Of a stretch of 64,000 bases of DNA, positions 27,145 to 36,738 are shown piece by piece (the stretch's first letter is position 1; every line of letters starts with the position of its first letter). Made by a program: the position numbers and the translations under genes. The DNA comes from Ralstonia soli (GTDB lineage Bacteria; Pseudomonadota; Gammaproteobacteria; Burkholderiales; Burkholderiaceae), in assembly GCF_023955655.1 (NCBI RefSeq), contig NZ_JAMXHT010000005.1, positions 555,796 to 619,795 of the forward strand. Reading direction: 5' to 3'. The notes beneath the pieces are model-generated. The model was given only the letters and a program-made list of their open reading frames with translations. It searched no databases and was not told the origin of the DNA.

Positions 27145-28842
27145 GTGAACTGCCCCGCGCCCCGCCTTCGTCATACGGCCGCCTTGCGCCGCCGCGCACG
27201 CGGTGCCGTCAGCGTGCTCACGGCAGTCTTTGCGGCGACGATCGGGTTGGCAGTGCTGATATCGGTGGACATCGGGAATCTGTTTTATTCGCAGCGCGCA
27301 TTGCAGCGTACTGCGGATCTTGCTGCCGCGGCGGCAGTGCAGCGGCTCGATCTGGCTAGTGCCACACCGTCTCCTGCGCAGCTTTCGGTGCAGCAAAACG
27401 GGCTGACGGTCGATGGCACGAACGTCACGCTGGCGGTGGTGCCAGGCGTGTGGGATTTCAGCACCGGCACAGCCCCCACGTACTTCACTCCGCAAGCCGC
27501 CGTGGATGGCAACACCAATGCCGCGCAAGTAACCGTCACGCAGAACGTGCCGTATTTCTTCATGGTCGGAAGTCGGCAACTGCAGGCGACGGCAATTGCA
27601 AAGAACATACCGGTCCTGTCGTTTTCGCTTGGCTCGGGGCTGGTCGGGGTGAATGGCGGTGTGCTCAACCAACTGCTGGGTCCATTGCTCGGCAACTCGG
27701 GGCCGCTGAACCTGAGTCTGGTGTCGTATCAAGGATTGGCCAGCGCAAATATCACGGTCGGGCAGTTGATGGCTCAACTAGGCGTCGGCACGGTGCAGGA
27801 GCTGCTGAGCACACAGATTTCGGTGGGCCGGTTTTACACCGCTGTGCTTACAGCGGCAGGCCAGCAGAGCTTGATCACCGCCATGCCGCTCGGGGCAACG
27901 GTGTCAGGCACCACCATTTCGGTGGGCGATAACAGTTCCACGGGCGGCGCATCGGGTGTACTGGCCTTGCTTGCAGCAATCGGCAATGACCCAGCCGCAG
28001 TCAATGCCCAACTCAATGCGCTCGACTTGCTCACCACCGCAGCACAGATCGCGAACAGCAAGAATGCCGCGCAAATATCGGTTCCACTGAGTATTCCGGG
28101 GCTCACTTCAGTCACGCTCAACATGAGTATCATCCAGCCGCCTGTAATTGCCATCGGGCAGCCTGGCAAGAACGCGCAAGGTCAGTGGCGTACCCAAGCG
28201 CATACTGCACAAATCCGCTTGGGGCTGAATGTCAGTTTGGCAGGTGTGACGTTGGCAAACAGTGGCTTGCTGGGCGCGATTATAGGGCCCCTCAGTGTGC
28301 CGATTGGCGTGTCGGTTGCAGGCGCCAACGCGCATGCGGTTGACGCCTCCTGCACCATACCGCGGGCCAACGCATCCGCTGATCTCTCGGGTAGCATCTC
28401 GCCGCTATCCACCTGCATTGCCAACGGCGCGGATTCAATATCCGGGCCCCTGAGTTGCGGCTCGCCGGCTACGGTCGCCAGCGTGCTGGGGTTGGTCAAC
28501 GTTACGCTCTACGAGCCGCTGTCGCCTACGGCGGCGGTGCCGTTCGGCAGTGATACGCCCTTTAGCGGATTGACGATGAGCGCGGGACAAACGCAGCGGG
28601 TAACGGCCACGGGCGGCATCTTTACCGCGCTATTGTCCAGTACCAACCTGCAAGTCGGGACGTCGTTGCTCGGGATCGGCGTCAGCTTGAATGTAGGTGC
28701 CATCACTTCAGCGCTTGGGACCATCGGCAACATTCTGGATTCGGTCTTGGCTCCCGCACTCGAAGCCCTCGGCATCCAAATCGGCTATGCCGACATCAAA
28801 CTCCTTTCGCTCGACTGCGACGCCGTCGAGCTGGTCTACTGA
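27145..28842 (+). CDS. tadG: TadG-like pilus assembly protein
   Basis: A 565-residue protein with a basic N-terminus and one membrane helix beginning near residue 20 (RGAVSVLTAVFAATIGLAVLI, then DIGNLFYSQRALQRTADLAA), the TadE/TadG-like signature. The large remainder is periplasmic and rich in Val/Gly/Thr/Leu repeats, with cysteines near 410-460. It does not show a von Willebrand A domain. The GTG start follows the previous gene by nine bases. It probably anchors or initiates the pilus. Confidence 0.82.
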   Translation: MNCPAPRLRHTAALRRRARGAVSVLTAVFAATIGLAVLISVDIGNLFYSQRALQRTADLAAAAAVQRLDLASATPSPAQLSVQQNGLTVDGTNVTLAVVPGVWDFSTGTAPTYFTPQAAVDGNTNAAQVTVTQNVPYFFMVGSRQLQATAIAKNIPVLSFSLGSGLVGVNGGVLNQLLGPLLGNSGPLNLSLVSYQGLASANITVGQLMAQLGVGTVQELLSTQISVGRFYTAVLTAAGQQSLITAMPLGATVSGTTISVGDNSSTGGASGVLALLAAIGNDPAAVNAQLNALDLLTTAAQIANSKNAAQISVPLSIPGLTSVTLNMSIIQPPVIAIGQPGKNAQGQWRTQAHTAQIRLGLNVSLAGVTLANSGLLGAIIGPLSVPIGVSVAGANAHAVDASCTIPRANASADLSGSISPLSTCIANGADSISGPLSCGSPATVASVLGLVNVTLYEPLSPTAAVPFGSDTPFSGLTMSAGQTQRVTATGGIFTALLSSTNLQVGTSLLGIGVSLNVGAITSALGTIGNILDSVLAPALEALGIQIGYADIKLLSLDCDAVELVY

Positions 28843-28857
28843 CATGGAAGCGACGAC

Positions 28858-30276
28858 ATGAAAACCGATCGCTGGGCGTACGAAGCGCTTGAAATATTCG
28901 TCTGGGAAGGCCGCCACGACATTGCCGACCGCGTGGCGCGGTTCATGGCGCCGTTCGGGGCGGAGGTGATCCGCGCGGGCGGCATCGACTTCCAGCCGGC
29001 CGAACCGCGCCTGAAGCCGGCGGTGGCTGTCATCAGTGCATCGGTGGTGGAAAGCGGCGGCTTTACGGTGCTCGACTGGCAGGCCGCGCAGGGCATGCCC
29101 GTGATCTGGGTGGCGGCCGATACGCAGCACGATTCGAGCCGTTTCCCGCCCGAGTACACGCACGTGCTGGGCCCCGACTTTGGCGCCACCGAACTGCGTG
29201 CGCAGATCTCCAAGGTCTTGCCCGCGATGTCGTCGGCGCAAGACCAAGCGCACGACCAGAGCGACCTCGTGGCCGCCTCGCCCGCCATGCAGGGGCTGCT
29301 GGAGCACGTCGACACCTTTGCCGATTGCGACAGCAACGTCATGCTCTACGGCGAAACCGGCGCCGGCAAGGAGCGCATCGCCCGCCTGCTGCACGACAAG
29401 AACAGCGTCTACGGCAAGGGCCCCTTCGTGGCCGTGAACTGCGGGGCCATTCCTGACGGCTTGTTCGAGTCGCAGTTTTTCGGCCACGCCAAGGGGGCGT
29501 TCACTGGGGCCATGTACGCGCACCGGGGCTACTTTGAGCAGGCCAACGGCGGCACGCTTTTCCTCGATGAACTGGGCGATCTGCCGCTGTATCAGCAGGT
29601 CAAGCTGCTGCGCGTGCTGGAAGACAGCGAATGCACGCGGCTGGGTTCGACCGTGCCCGTCAAGCTGGATTTCCGCCTGGTGGCCGCCACCAACAAGAAC
29701 CTGCGCGAGATGGTCGCCACGGGCAAGTTCCGGGCTGACTTGTACTTCCGCCTGGCCGTGATCGAGCTGCGCATTCCGAGCCTGGAGCAGCGCGGTGCGG
29801 AAGACAAGGTTGCGCTGCTGCTGTCGTTCATGCGGCATCTGCTGGGTGACAAGGCTTATGCAAGCATGCCGCCGGTGCCCGAGTGGGTGCGGGCGTCGGT
29901 GGGACGCGCCTACTTTGCGGGCAATGTGCGCGAGCTGCGCAACCTGGCCGAGCGCATCAGCATCACCCTGCGACAGTTCGGCCGCTGGGACGAGGCCCGC
30001 ATCCTGCCGTTGTTTGCCGGGCTGCAACGCGATGCCTTCGAGCGGGAAAGTGGAAACGGCGGCAGCAGCGGCGGCGGCTATGGCGACCGCGGTAACGGAA
30101 GTGGCAACGGCAATGGCGAAGAAGAGCGCCGCCGCATCCTCGCTGCGCTGGACGCCAACAACTGGCGCCGTCAGGACACCGCCGCCACCCTGGGCATCAG
30201 CCGCAAGGTGCTGTGGGAAAAAATGCGCAAATACCAGATTGCCGACGGCGAAACCGAGTTGCGCGAAATGGAGTGA
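28858..30276 (+). CDS. Sigma-54-dependent transcriptional activator with degenerate receiver
   Basis: A 472-residue enhancer-binding protein. The receiver-like N-terminal domain (about 10-122) has no aspartate at the usual phosphorylation position (it reads VAVISASVV), as in VpsR-type regulators. The AAA+ domain (about 136-375) has Walker A GETGAGKE at 165-172 and the sigma-54 contact loop GAFTGA at 213-218. A Gly/Ser/Asn-rich linker (about 396-420) leads to a Fis-type helix-turn-helix (about 430-470, [17 protein letters not shown]). It is the last gene of the Tad run, 15 bases after tadG. The sigma-54 promoter at 15873 is a probable target. Binding of a nucleotide messenger is a hypothesis. 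Confidence 0.9.
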   Translation: MKTDRWAYEALEIFVWEGRHDIADRVARFMAPFGAEVIRAGGIDFQPAEPRLKPAVAVISASVVESGGFTVLDWQAAQGMPVIWVAADTQHDSSRFPPEYTHVLGPDFGATELRAQISKVLPAMSSAQDQAHDQSDLVAASPAMQGLLEHVDTFADCDSNVMLYGETGAGKERIARLLHDKNSVYGKGPFVAVNCGAIPDGLFESQFFGHAKGAFTGAMYAHRGYFEQANGGTLFLDELGDLPLYQQVKLLRVLEDSECTRLGSTVPVKLDFRLVAATNKNLREMVATGKFRADLYFRLAVIELRIPSLEQRGAEDKVALLLSFMRHLLGDKAYASMPPVPEWVRASVGRAYFAGNVRELRNLAERISITLRQFGRWDEARILPLFAGLQRDAFERESGNGGSSGGGYGDRGNGSGNGNGEEERRRILAALDANNWRRQDTAATLGISRKVLWEKMRKYQIADGETELREME

Positions 30277-30383
30277 CGTCATACAACACCCTACTGCGCC
30301 GGGGGACGCCCGGCATGCCACTCGGGCAGCGGATCGCGTATAGTTTTCGGCTGCAACACCTGCGCAGAATCCACAGGGTCGAG

Positions 30384-31163
30384 ATGAGAACAACAAAACA
30401 GTCAGGGAAAGCGTCGCAACAGGCGTTTCAGAGGGGGTTGGCCATTGCGGCCGCAGTGGCAGTCATGGCCGGTACTGCCGCCTGCACATCGGCTGTGGCG
30501 CAGAGCCCGGCTGCACCGCCCACGGCCATCGCGCCGATTGGCGCCGTCGCTCCGGTGCCCGCATTGACCGCTACGGTCGGCCAGCCGGCCGCCGCTGCGC
30601 CTACCGCCAGCGCGCCCGCTGCTGCCCGCACCGAGCATCCGGCTTCGGGCGGCGCCGTCTCCGAACTGCAGCAGCGCATGCAGGCCCACGAGCTGTCTGA
30701 ATTGCGCACCACCTACAACGGCGCCTACGGCGCCAGCCTGCTGTTCGCCCAGAACGATCTGACGTACTACGTGACGCTGTTCCAGCAGAAGGACCTCTGG
30801 CGCGTCATCAAGACCACCAACGAGGCCTTTGCCGAACGCCTGTACAACGACTTCGCCAAGCAGACGCGCACGATGGCCGATCTGGAGCTGCAGCGCATTC
30901 GCCTGGAAGCGCAGAAGGAGCGCTCCGAGCGCCAGATCGCAGCGCAGGAAGAAAAGCTGCGCGGCCTGAAGACGGATCTGGAGATCCAGCGCCAGCAGCA
31001 AGCCCAGGCGCAGGAGCGTCAGAAGGTTGCCCGCTCCGAAGCCGATACGCTGGATGCCGAACGCCGTGCCGCCCGCGCACGCGTGGACGAGCTGCAGCGC
31101 CAGATCCGCGCACTGGAAGCGCAGGTCAACGCACCGTTCGCGCCGTCGCAGCGTCGTCGCTGA
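30384..31163 (+). CDS. DUF2968 lipoprotein with a long coiled coil
   Basis: A 259-residue predicted lipoprotein. The signal peptide ends in GTAAC (Cys34), an Ala/Pro-rich spacer covers about residues 38-90, a conserved-looking block follows (ELSELRTTYNGAYGASLLFAQNDLTYYVTLFQ, about 106-140), and the last 110 residues form a charged coiled coil (LQRIRLEAQKERSERQI). This is the layout of DUF2968 proteins of Burkholderia and Ralstonia, whose function is unknown. The coil could span the periplasm. The start at 30384 follows AGGGTCGAG. A strong terminator follows, so it is probably transcribed alone. Confidence 0.85.
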   Translation: MRTTKQSGKASQQAFQRGLAIAAAVAVMAGTAACTSAVAQSPAAPPTAIAPIGAVAPVPALTATVGQPAAAAPTASAPAAARTEHPASGGAVSELQQRMQAHELSELRTTYNGAYGASLLFAQNDLTYYVTLFQQKDLWRVIKTTNEAFAERLYNDFAKQTRTMADLELQRIRLEAQKERSERQIAAQEEKLRGLKTDLEIQRQQQAQAQERQKVARSEADTLDAERRAARARVDELQRQIRALEAQVNAPFAPSQRRR

Positions 31164-31185
31164 CCGGCACACTGCATCACCCCAG

Positions 31186-31220
31186 ATCGGGCGGCCCATG
31201 GGTCGCCCGATGCACTTTTA
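31186..31220 (+). terminator. Intrinsic terminator after the DUF2968 gene
   Basis: ATCGGGCG (31186-31193) and CGCCCGAT (31204-31211) form a perfect stem, followed by CACTTTTA. Confidence 0.75.
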
Positions 31221-31311
31221 GGGGCCGGCATTCAAACGCGGCGGCATTGTTTGATGCTGGGCGGGGCGGCGCGTACATTGGCGGACAACCCATTTTCGCA
31301 GTCGACCGCGC

Positions 31312-34300
31312 ATGCGCTCCGCCTCCGAGTTGCCCGCCAATGCCTCCCCCGCAGCGGCGGAACCCATCCCGCAGCCCAAGGGCCTGCCGTGGCTGGGCAA
31401 CCTGCTTCAACTGCCCAAAGACCGCCTGGCCCAGACCCTGCTGGAAACCAGCCGGCAGTTTCCACAAGGTCTCTACCAGCTCGACTTTGCCGGCCGCCGT
31501 GTGCCGTTCGTCTATGCCGCCGATCTGGTGGCCGAGCTGAGCGACGAAACGCGGTTTCGCAAGCTGATCGGTCCGCCGCTGTCGTTCCTGCGGGCAGGCG
31601 CGGGCGATGGGCTCTTCACCGCCCACCAGGACGAGCCCAACTGGGGCAAGGCGCACCGCATCCTGCTGCCAGCCTTCAGCCAACGCGCCATGAAGGGCTA
31701 CTTCGACGTGATGCTTGAAGTGGCCAATGCACTGGCCGACAAGTGGGCGCGCCAGGGCCCCGATGCCGACATCTCCGTGGCCGACGACATGACGCGGCTC
31801 ACGCTCGACACCATCTCGCTGGCCGGGTTCGGATACCGCTTCGATTCGTTCAACACGCCCGAGCTGCATCCGTTCCTGGCGGCCATGGTGGGCGTGCTGT
31901 CCGAAGCCATGGGCAAGCTCACGCGCCTGCCGCTCAAAGACCGCTTCATGCGCGAGCACCATCGCCGCTTCGCGCAGGACGTGGCCGCCATGCATCAACT
32001 CGTGGACGAGGTCATCCGCACGCGCCGCCACGCGCAGGACGGCGGCATCGGGGCGAGCGATCTGCTGGGCCTGATGCTCAACGCGCGCGATCCGGTGTCG
32101 GACGAGCCGCTGGACGACACCAACATCCGCTTCCAGGTCATCACCTTTCTGATTGCCGGGCATGAAACCACCAGCGGCCTGCTGACCTTCGCGCTCTACA
32201 TGCTGCTGAGGCATCCGGCCGTGCTGGCGCAGGCGTACGCGGAAGTTGACCGCGTATTGCCGGGCGATACGGTGCCGCAATACGCGCACCTCGCGCAGCT
32301 CGACGTGATCGAGCGGGTGCTGAAGGAAACGCTGCGCCTGTGGCCGACCGCGCCGAGCTTTGGCGTGGCGCCATATGAGGACACGCGCATCGGCGGCCGC
32401 TACGCTCTCGCCAAGGACCAGCGCGTGGTGACCGTGCTGATGGCGTTGCACCGCGACCCTGCCGTGTGGGACCGCCCCGAGGTGTTCGACATCGACCGCT
32501 TCCTGCCAGAGAACGAAGCCCGCATCCACCCCCACGCCTACAAGCCCTTCGGCAACGGTGAACGCGCCTGCATCGGCCGCCAGTTCGCGCTGACGGAAGC
32601 CAAGCTGGCGCTGGCGGTGATCCTGCAGCGCTTTGCGCTGTCCGACCCGTACGACTACGGCTTCCACATCAAGGAAACGCTCACGCTCAAGCCCGACGGT
32701 TTTTGCTTGCGTGCGCGGCCCCGCCATGCGCGCGAGCGGCTGTCGGTGGCGATGCCGCTGCAAACCGATTCGGCCACGCAAGCCGATACCGAAACCACGC
32801 TCGCCGGCGGCGGTGAACCCATGCACGTGCTGTACGGCGGCAGCTTGGGCACCTGCCAGGACATCGCCGAGCAGCTTGCCGCCACCGCATCGCGCGCGGG
32901 CTTCGACGCCAAGGTGGCACCGCTTGACACCATTGCCGACGCGCTGCCGCAGCAGGGCACGCTGATCGTGGTGGCGGCCACCTACAACGGCCGCGCGCCG
33001 GACAGCGCTCGAACGTTGGAGGCGCGGCTGGATGCGGCCGACGCGCTCACGCAGCAGGCGAAAGCGTTGCGCTATGCGGTGCTCGGCTGCGGCAATTCAC
33101 AGTGGCCGGCGTTCCAGGCGTTTCCCAAGCGGGTGGAAGCGATGCTCGCGGCGTGCGGCGCGCAAGCCATCGTGCCGCGGGGTGAGGCCGACGGCAACGC
33201 CGGCTTTGACGCCGCCGTCGACGCCTGGACGCGCAGCCTGTGGAACGCGCTCGGCGCCCGCCAGACGGCAGCCGACGGCCCGTCCGTCCACGTCGACTAT
33301 CTCGCCCCCGATGCCGTGCGCGCTGCTACGCTGCCACCCACCGCCCGCGCGATGACGGTGCTCGGCAACGAAGAGCTCGTCAGCGATCCGGCTGGCCTGT
33401 GGGACTTCGCAAACGAGGCCCCGCGCGGCCCGACACGTCACCTGACGGTGCGCTTACCAGATGGCCTGACGTACGCCACCGGCGATCACCTCGCCGTCTA
33501 CCCGCGCAATGCGGATGACCGCGTCGACGCCGCCATCGCGCGGCTTGCGCTGGAGGGCGATGCGCTCGTCACGCTCAGCGCGCGCCATGCGCATGTCCGG
33601 CACCTTCCGCTCGGGCAGCCGGTGTCGGTGCGACAGTTGCTGCGTGACTTTGTGGAGCTGCAGGACACTGCCACCGTGCATGACATCGCCGCGCTGCATG
33701 CGGCCACGCGGTGCCCGTTCACGCGCGGCCAGCTTGCTGTGTGGCTGGATGGCCCTGACGCCACCCAGCGCTTCGATCAAGACATCGAGGCCGCGCATGT
33801 GAGCGTGCTCGATCTGCTGATCCGATTCCCGGCCATTGAGCTGACGCTGGAGGCCTTCCTCGCCCGGCTTGGGGCGATGCGGCCGCGGTTCTACTCCATT
33901 GCCTCGTCGGCACGGGTGGCGCCCGGCGTGGCTGCGTTGACGGTGGGCACCGTGTCGGGGCCCGCATGGTCGGGGATCGGTACGTATCGCGGCACGGCAT
34001 CGAATTACTTGATGCAGTTGCCGGCCGGCGCGGAGATCGCCGCCGCCGTCCGCACGCCTAATCCACCGTTCGCGCCCGATGCCGATGCCAGCAAGCCGAT
34101 GGTGCTGATTGGCGCGGGCACGGGCATTGCGCCGTTCCGTGGCTTTCTGGAGGAGCGCGCCGCGCAGCAGGCAGTTGGGGAAACCGTGGCAACTTCGTTG
34201 CTGTGCTTCGGCTGTCGCCACCCCGAACACGATTTCCTGTACGGCAGCACCCTGCGCGCGTGGGAAGCGGCTGGCATTGTCAGCGTTTTCCCGGCGTATT

Positions 34301-34551
34301 CGTGCGTGCCGGGCCATCCGCACCGCTTCGTGCAGCACGCTTTATGGGACGCGCGCGAGTCGGTCTGGGCGGCCTTTGACGCAGGCGCCACGCTGTATGT
34401 GTGCGGCGATGGCCGCGCCATGGCGCCCGCCGTGCGCGACACGCTCATCCGCATGTACCAGGTGCGCCACGGTTGCGATCTGGCCGCCGCGTCGGATTGG
34501 CTGACCGCACAGATGCAATCGGGCCGCTACCGGCAAGACGTATTCAACTGA
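31312..34551 (+). CDS. Self-sufficient cytochrome P450/NADPH-P450 reductase (CYP102 type)
   Basis: A 1079-residue fusion that hydroxylates fatty acids or similar substrates with NADPH and O2, the cytosolic P450 BM3 type. The heme domain (about 20-470) has the I-helix AGHETTSG, the ExxR helix (KETLRLW) and the heme ligand loop FGNGERACIG. The FMN domain (about 500-645, LYGGSLGTCQDIAEQLA) and the FAD/NADPH domain (about 690-1079, PRFYSIASS, GAGTGIAPFRGF, YVCGDGRAMA) follow in order. By alignment with BM3, F87 is kept (F102), A82 is kept (A97) but F81 is Gly96. The length is slightly above BM3. No dedicated TetR-type repressor is adjacent. The start lacks a good ribosome site. Confidence 0.95.
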   Translation: MRSASELPANASPAAAEPIPQPKGLPWLGNLLQLPKDRLAQTLLETSRQFPQGLYQLDFAGRRVPFVYAADLVAELSDETRFRKLIGPPLSFLRAGAGDGLFTAHQDEPNWGKAHRILLPAFSQRAMKGYFDVMLEVANALADKWARQGPDADISVADDMTRLTLDTISLAGFGYRFDSFNTPELHPFLAAMVGVLSEAMGKLTRLPLKDRFMREHHRRFAQDVAAMHQLVDEVIRTRRHAQDGGIGASDLLGLMLNARDPVSDEPLDDTNIRFQVITFLIAGHETTSGLLTFALYMLLRHPAVLAQAYAEVDRVLPGDTVPQYAHLAQLDVIERVLKETLRLWPTAPSFGVAPYEDTRIGGRYALAKDQRVVTVLMALHRDPAVWDRPEVFDIDRFLPENEARIHPHAYKPFGNGERACIGRQFALTEAKLALAVILQRFALSDPYDYGFHIKETLTLKPDGFCLRARPRHARERLSVAMPLQTDSATQADTETTLAGGGEPMHVLYGGSLGTCQDIAEQLAATASRAGFDAKVAPLDTIADALPQQGTLIVVAATYNGRAPDSARTLEARLDAADALTQQAKALRYAVLGCGNSQWPAFQAFPKRVEAMLAACGAQAIVPRGEADGNAGFDAAVDAWTRSLWNALGARQTAADGPSVHVDYLAPDAVRAATLPPTARAMTVLGNEELVSDPAGLWDFANEAPRGPTRHLTVRLPDGLTYATGDHLAVYPRNADDRVDAAIARLALEGDALVTLSARHAHVRHLPLGQPVSVRQLLRDFVELQDTATVHDIAALHAATRCPFTRGQLAVWLDGPDATQRFDQDIEAAHVSVLDLLIRFPAIELTLEAFLARLGAMRPRFYSIASSARVAPGVAALTVGTVSGPAWSGIGTYRGTASNYLMQLPAGAEIAAAVRTPNPPFAPDADASKPMVLIGAGTGIAPFRGFLEERAAQQAVGETVATSLLCFGCRHPEHDFLYGSTLRAWEAAGIVSVFPAYSCVPGHPHRFVQHALWDARESVWAAFDAGATLYVCGDGRAMAPAVRDTLIRMYQVRHGCDLAAASDWLTAQMQSGRYRQDVFN

Positions 34552-34709
34552 CGGGGCAAACGCTGTTGCGTCGCCGCATCGCCAAGCCAGCCCTGGGCGG
34601 GACGGCCGCGACGCATGTTACGATTCGCCCCTTCGGAGCACCGCGCTTTTGGCTTGGCGACGCACTGTCTGACGCGTCCGGCGCAGCGGCTCCGCGAGGA
34701 GAAATGACA

Positions 34710-34997
34710 ATGCGACGCCGAATCAAAGCGTCCTGGATGGCGATCTTGGTCATCACCCTGTTGGGTATCGGTTACTTGTGGATGTACCGGTTCGAGCCGC
34801 TGCTCTCCGGCGAAGCGGGCAGCGATGTGTTCGTGTGGGACCGCTGGACCCACCGTGTCTGCGCGCTGACCGACAACGGCGAAGCGACAGAACTGCGCTG
34901 TGACAACGCCATGGAAACCGACGGCTCTGGCAACACCAACTCCGACGTCTCCACGCGCTTGCGCATGCGCGACGCCGCGCAGCGCATCAAGCTGTAA
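34710..34997 (+). CDS. Small single-span membrane protein, hypothetical
   Basis: A 95-residue protein with a basic start (MRRRIKASW), one membrane helix (about residues 8-26) and a periplasmic part with two cysteines (RVCALTDNGEATELRC) that could pair. No known family was recognised. The start at 34710 is eight bases from GAGGAG; the in-frame ATG at 34704 is too close to that site. An intrinsic terminator follows at once. It stands alone between the P450 fusion and a converging oxidoreductase gene. Confidence 0.65.
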   Translation: MRRRIKASWMAILVITLLGIGYLWMYRFEPLLSGEAGSDVFVWDRWTHRVCALTDNGEATELRCDNAMETDGSGNTNSDVSTRLRMRDAAQRIKL

Positions 34998-35003
34998 CTC
35001 CCA

Positions 35004-35035
35004 CGCCCGCCGTTCGTTGCGGGCGTTTTCTTTTT
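35004..35035 (+). terminator. Intrinsic terminator
   Basis: CGCCCGC (35004-35010) and GCGGGCG (35019-35025) form a stem followed by TTTTCTTTTT. Confidence 0.85.
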
Positions 35036-35055
35036 CCGGGTTCGTCCTTTTTGCG

Positions 35056-36210
35056 CTAGCCCTTGCTTGGTTCGGCCGCGTCCACCAGATCGGGCGATGG
35101 AACCGGCGGCAGCTTGCGCACCTGCGCGGGTTCCATGCGGGCGTGGCGTCGGAAGGGGCCGAGGTTCTGCGGTTGCCCGGACTCCAGCGCGCGCTCGATG
35201 GCCGCCAGTACGCGCACGTCGGCTAAGCCTTCCTCGCCGTTGGGCTCCGGCTCCCGGTTGTTGAGGATGCAGTCGGAGAAGTACTGCAGCTCCCCGCCAA
35301 ACTGGTCGGTGGCGTCGAATGCCCGTTCCTGCGTTTTACCGTCGAGCGTGAGGTGGTGCCGCAAGCCCACGCCGAACGTGAACCCCGGCGAGACCTCCAG
35401 ATCGCCCTTGGTGCCCAGGACGCGGTACTGGTCTACGTTCGCGCCGCTGTAGCTGACCACGAACTGCGCGACGCGGTGGTCGGCAAACCGCAGCGTCACG
35501 CTCACGGTGTCGTCAAAGTTGAAGGGCAGGTCGGGGTCGCGCACGCCGCAGGCCGACACTTCCACCGGCTCTTCCCCAAAGAGGTTGCGCACCGCGTTGA
35601 TGGGGTACACGCCCATGTCCGACACCGGCCCCGCCCAATAGCCATGGCTCGCGCGATGGTTGGAGGGCGCGACCGACTGGCTGAACATCGCCGAGAACGC
35701 GCGAATGCGCCCCAGCTTGCCCGCCCGCACGAACTCGATGGCGGCCAGCGTGGCCGGCTCGAAATGCAGCCTGTAAGCGATCATCAGTTTGGCATTGCCG
35801 TTGCGCGCGGCTTCGATCATCGCTTCGCAATCGGCTTCGCTCGTGGCCATGGGTTTTTCGAGCAGGACGTGGATGCCGCGCTGCAGGGCCGGCAGGGCGT
35901 ATTGCCGGTGCATGTCGTTGGGCAGTGCGAGGTAGATCGCGTCGATGTCACCGGAGGTGAGCAACTGGTCATAGTCGGCATAGCCGTGCACGTGCTCGAT
36001 GCCGTAACGGCTGGCCAGCGCAGTGGCCTTGACCTCGTCGCCCGTCACCAGCGCGGTGGCGACCGAGTTGCCGCTTTGCGCCACGCCGGGCAGGAATGCA
36101 GCCTGGGAAATCCACCCGGCGCCGACCACGGCATAGCGCACCGGGCTCTTGACGGGGCGCACCGGTGCGACTTGCGGCTCACGTTCAGCCTCATGAAAAG
36201 CGGTAGACAT
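35056..36210 (-). CDS. Gfo/Idh/MocA family oxidoreductase (glucose-fructose oxidoreductase-like)
   Basis: A 384-residue NAD(P)-dependent sugar or polyol dehydrogenase. It has an N-terminal Rossmann domain (VVGAGWISQAAFLPGV), the family signature EKPMATSEADCE with the catalytic-type Lys, and a C-terminal alpha/beta domain with GPVSDMGVYPIN. The N-terminal 24 residues are extra and rich in charged residues and proline; they do not look like a Tat signal. The substrate is not deducible. The start at 36210 is chosen over 36246 because AAAGGAA lies upstream. The gene is on its own. Confidence 0.85.
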   Translation of the reverse strand: MSTAFHEAEREPQVAPVRPVKSPVRYAVVGAGWISQAAFLPGVAQSGNSVATALVTGDEVKATALASRYGIEHVHGYADYDQLLTSGDIDAIYLALPNDMHRQYALPALQRGIHVLLEKPMATSEADCEAMIEAARNGNAKLMIAYRLHFEPATLAAIEFVRAGKLGRIRAFSAMFSQSVAPSNHRASHGYWAGPVSDMGVYPINAVRNLFGEEPVEVSACGVRDPDLPFNFDDTVSVTLRFADHRVAQFVVSYSGANVDQYRVLGTKGDLEVSPGFTFGVGLRHHLTLDGKTQERAFDATDQFGGELQYFSDCILNNREPEPNGEEGLADVRVLAAIERALESGQPQNLGPFRRHARMEPAQVRKLPPVPSPDLVDAAEPSKG

Positions 36211-36362
36211 GACAATTCCTTTGCAATCGTTGCGCACGGACAGCACACCATTGCCGTGGTGGGGCGTGTTCCGCCGTGCGGGTCTGACTGAGTAAGCAAA
36301 GGTGGTGCCCGACGGGGGCGAAAGGCGTCACATCGCGCCCAGGCAGATGTCGTGTCGTGCGC

Positions 36363-36707
36363 TCAGGCGTGCTCGGTGCGGCTGTCGGCGGGGGCTTCCT
36401 CGCGCTCGGTCATGCCGTAATCGCGCACCACGTGGGCGATGCGCAGGCGGTAGTCGGCAAATGCGTGTTCGCGGCCGACGTGCTGGGCGCTGCGGTGCTG
36501 TTCCAGGTTGCGCCACGCCTTGACGGCCTCTTCATCGCGAAAGAACGACAGCGAGAGCATCTTGTCCGGGTTGGTGAGGCTCTGAAAGCGCTCCACCGAG
36601 ATGAAGCCGTCGACCTGCTCGAGCAGCGGCTTCAGGCGTGCGGCCAGGTTGAGGTAGGTATCGCGCTGGCCCGGCGCGGGTACGACTTCGAAGATGACGG
36701 CGATCAT
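36363..36707 (-). CDS. Antibiotic biosynthesis monooxygenase (ABM) domain protein
   Basis: A 114-residue dimeric ferredoxin-like-fold protein. The core MIAVIFEVVPAPGQRDTYL through FISVERFQSLTNPDKMLSLSFFRDEEAVKAWRNLEQH (about residues 1-85) is the ABM/heme-degrading-monooxygenase-like fold, followed by a tail. Such small enzymes act without a metal or cofactor on aromatic or reactive substrates, or bind heme. AACAGGAGACC precedes the start. It lies 31 bases after the P450 gene on the same strand, so both are probably one transcript. Confidence 0.85.
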   Translation of the reverse strand: MIAVIFEVVPAPGQRDTYLNLAARLKPLLEQVDGFISVERFQSLTNPDKMLSLSFFRDEEAVKAWRNLEQHRSAQHVGREHAFADYRLRIAHVVRDYGMTEREEAPADSRTEHA

Positions 36708-36738
36708 GGCGGGTCTCCTGTTGGGGGTGTTCGGAAAG

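Noticed and set aside
28708..30396. Long minus-strand frame over the sigma-54 activator gene
   Set aside because: It has His/Arg-rich nonsense composition, no domain, and an excellent gene on the other strand.
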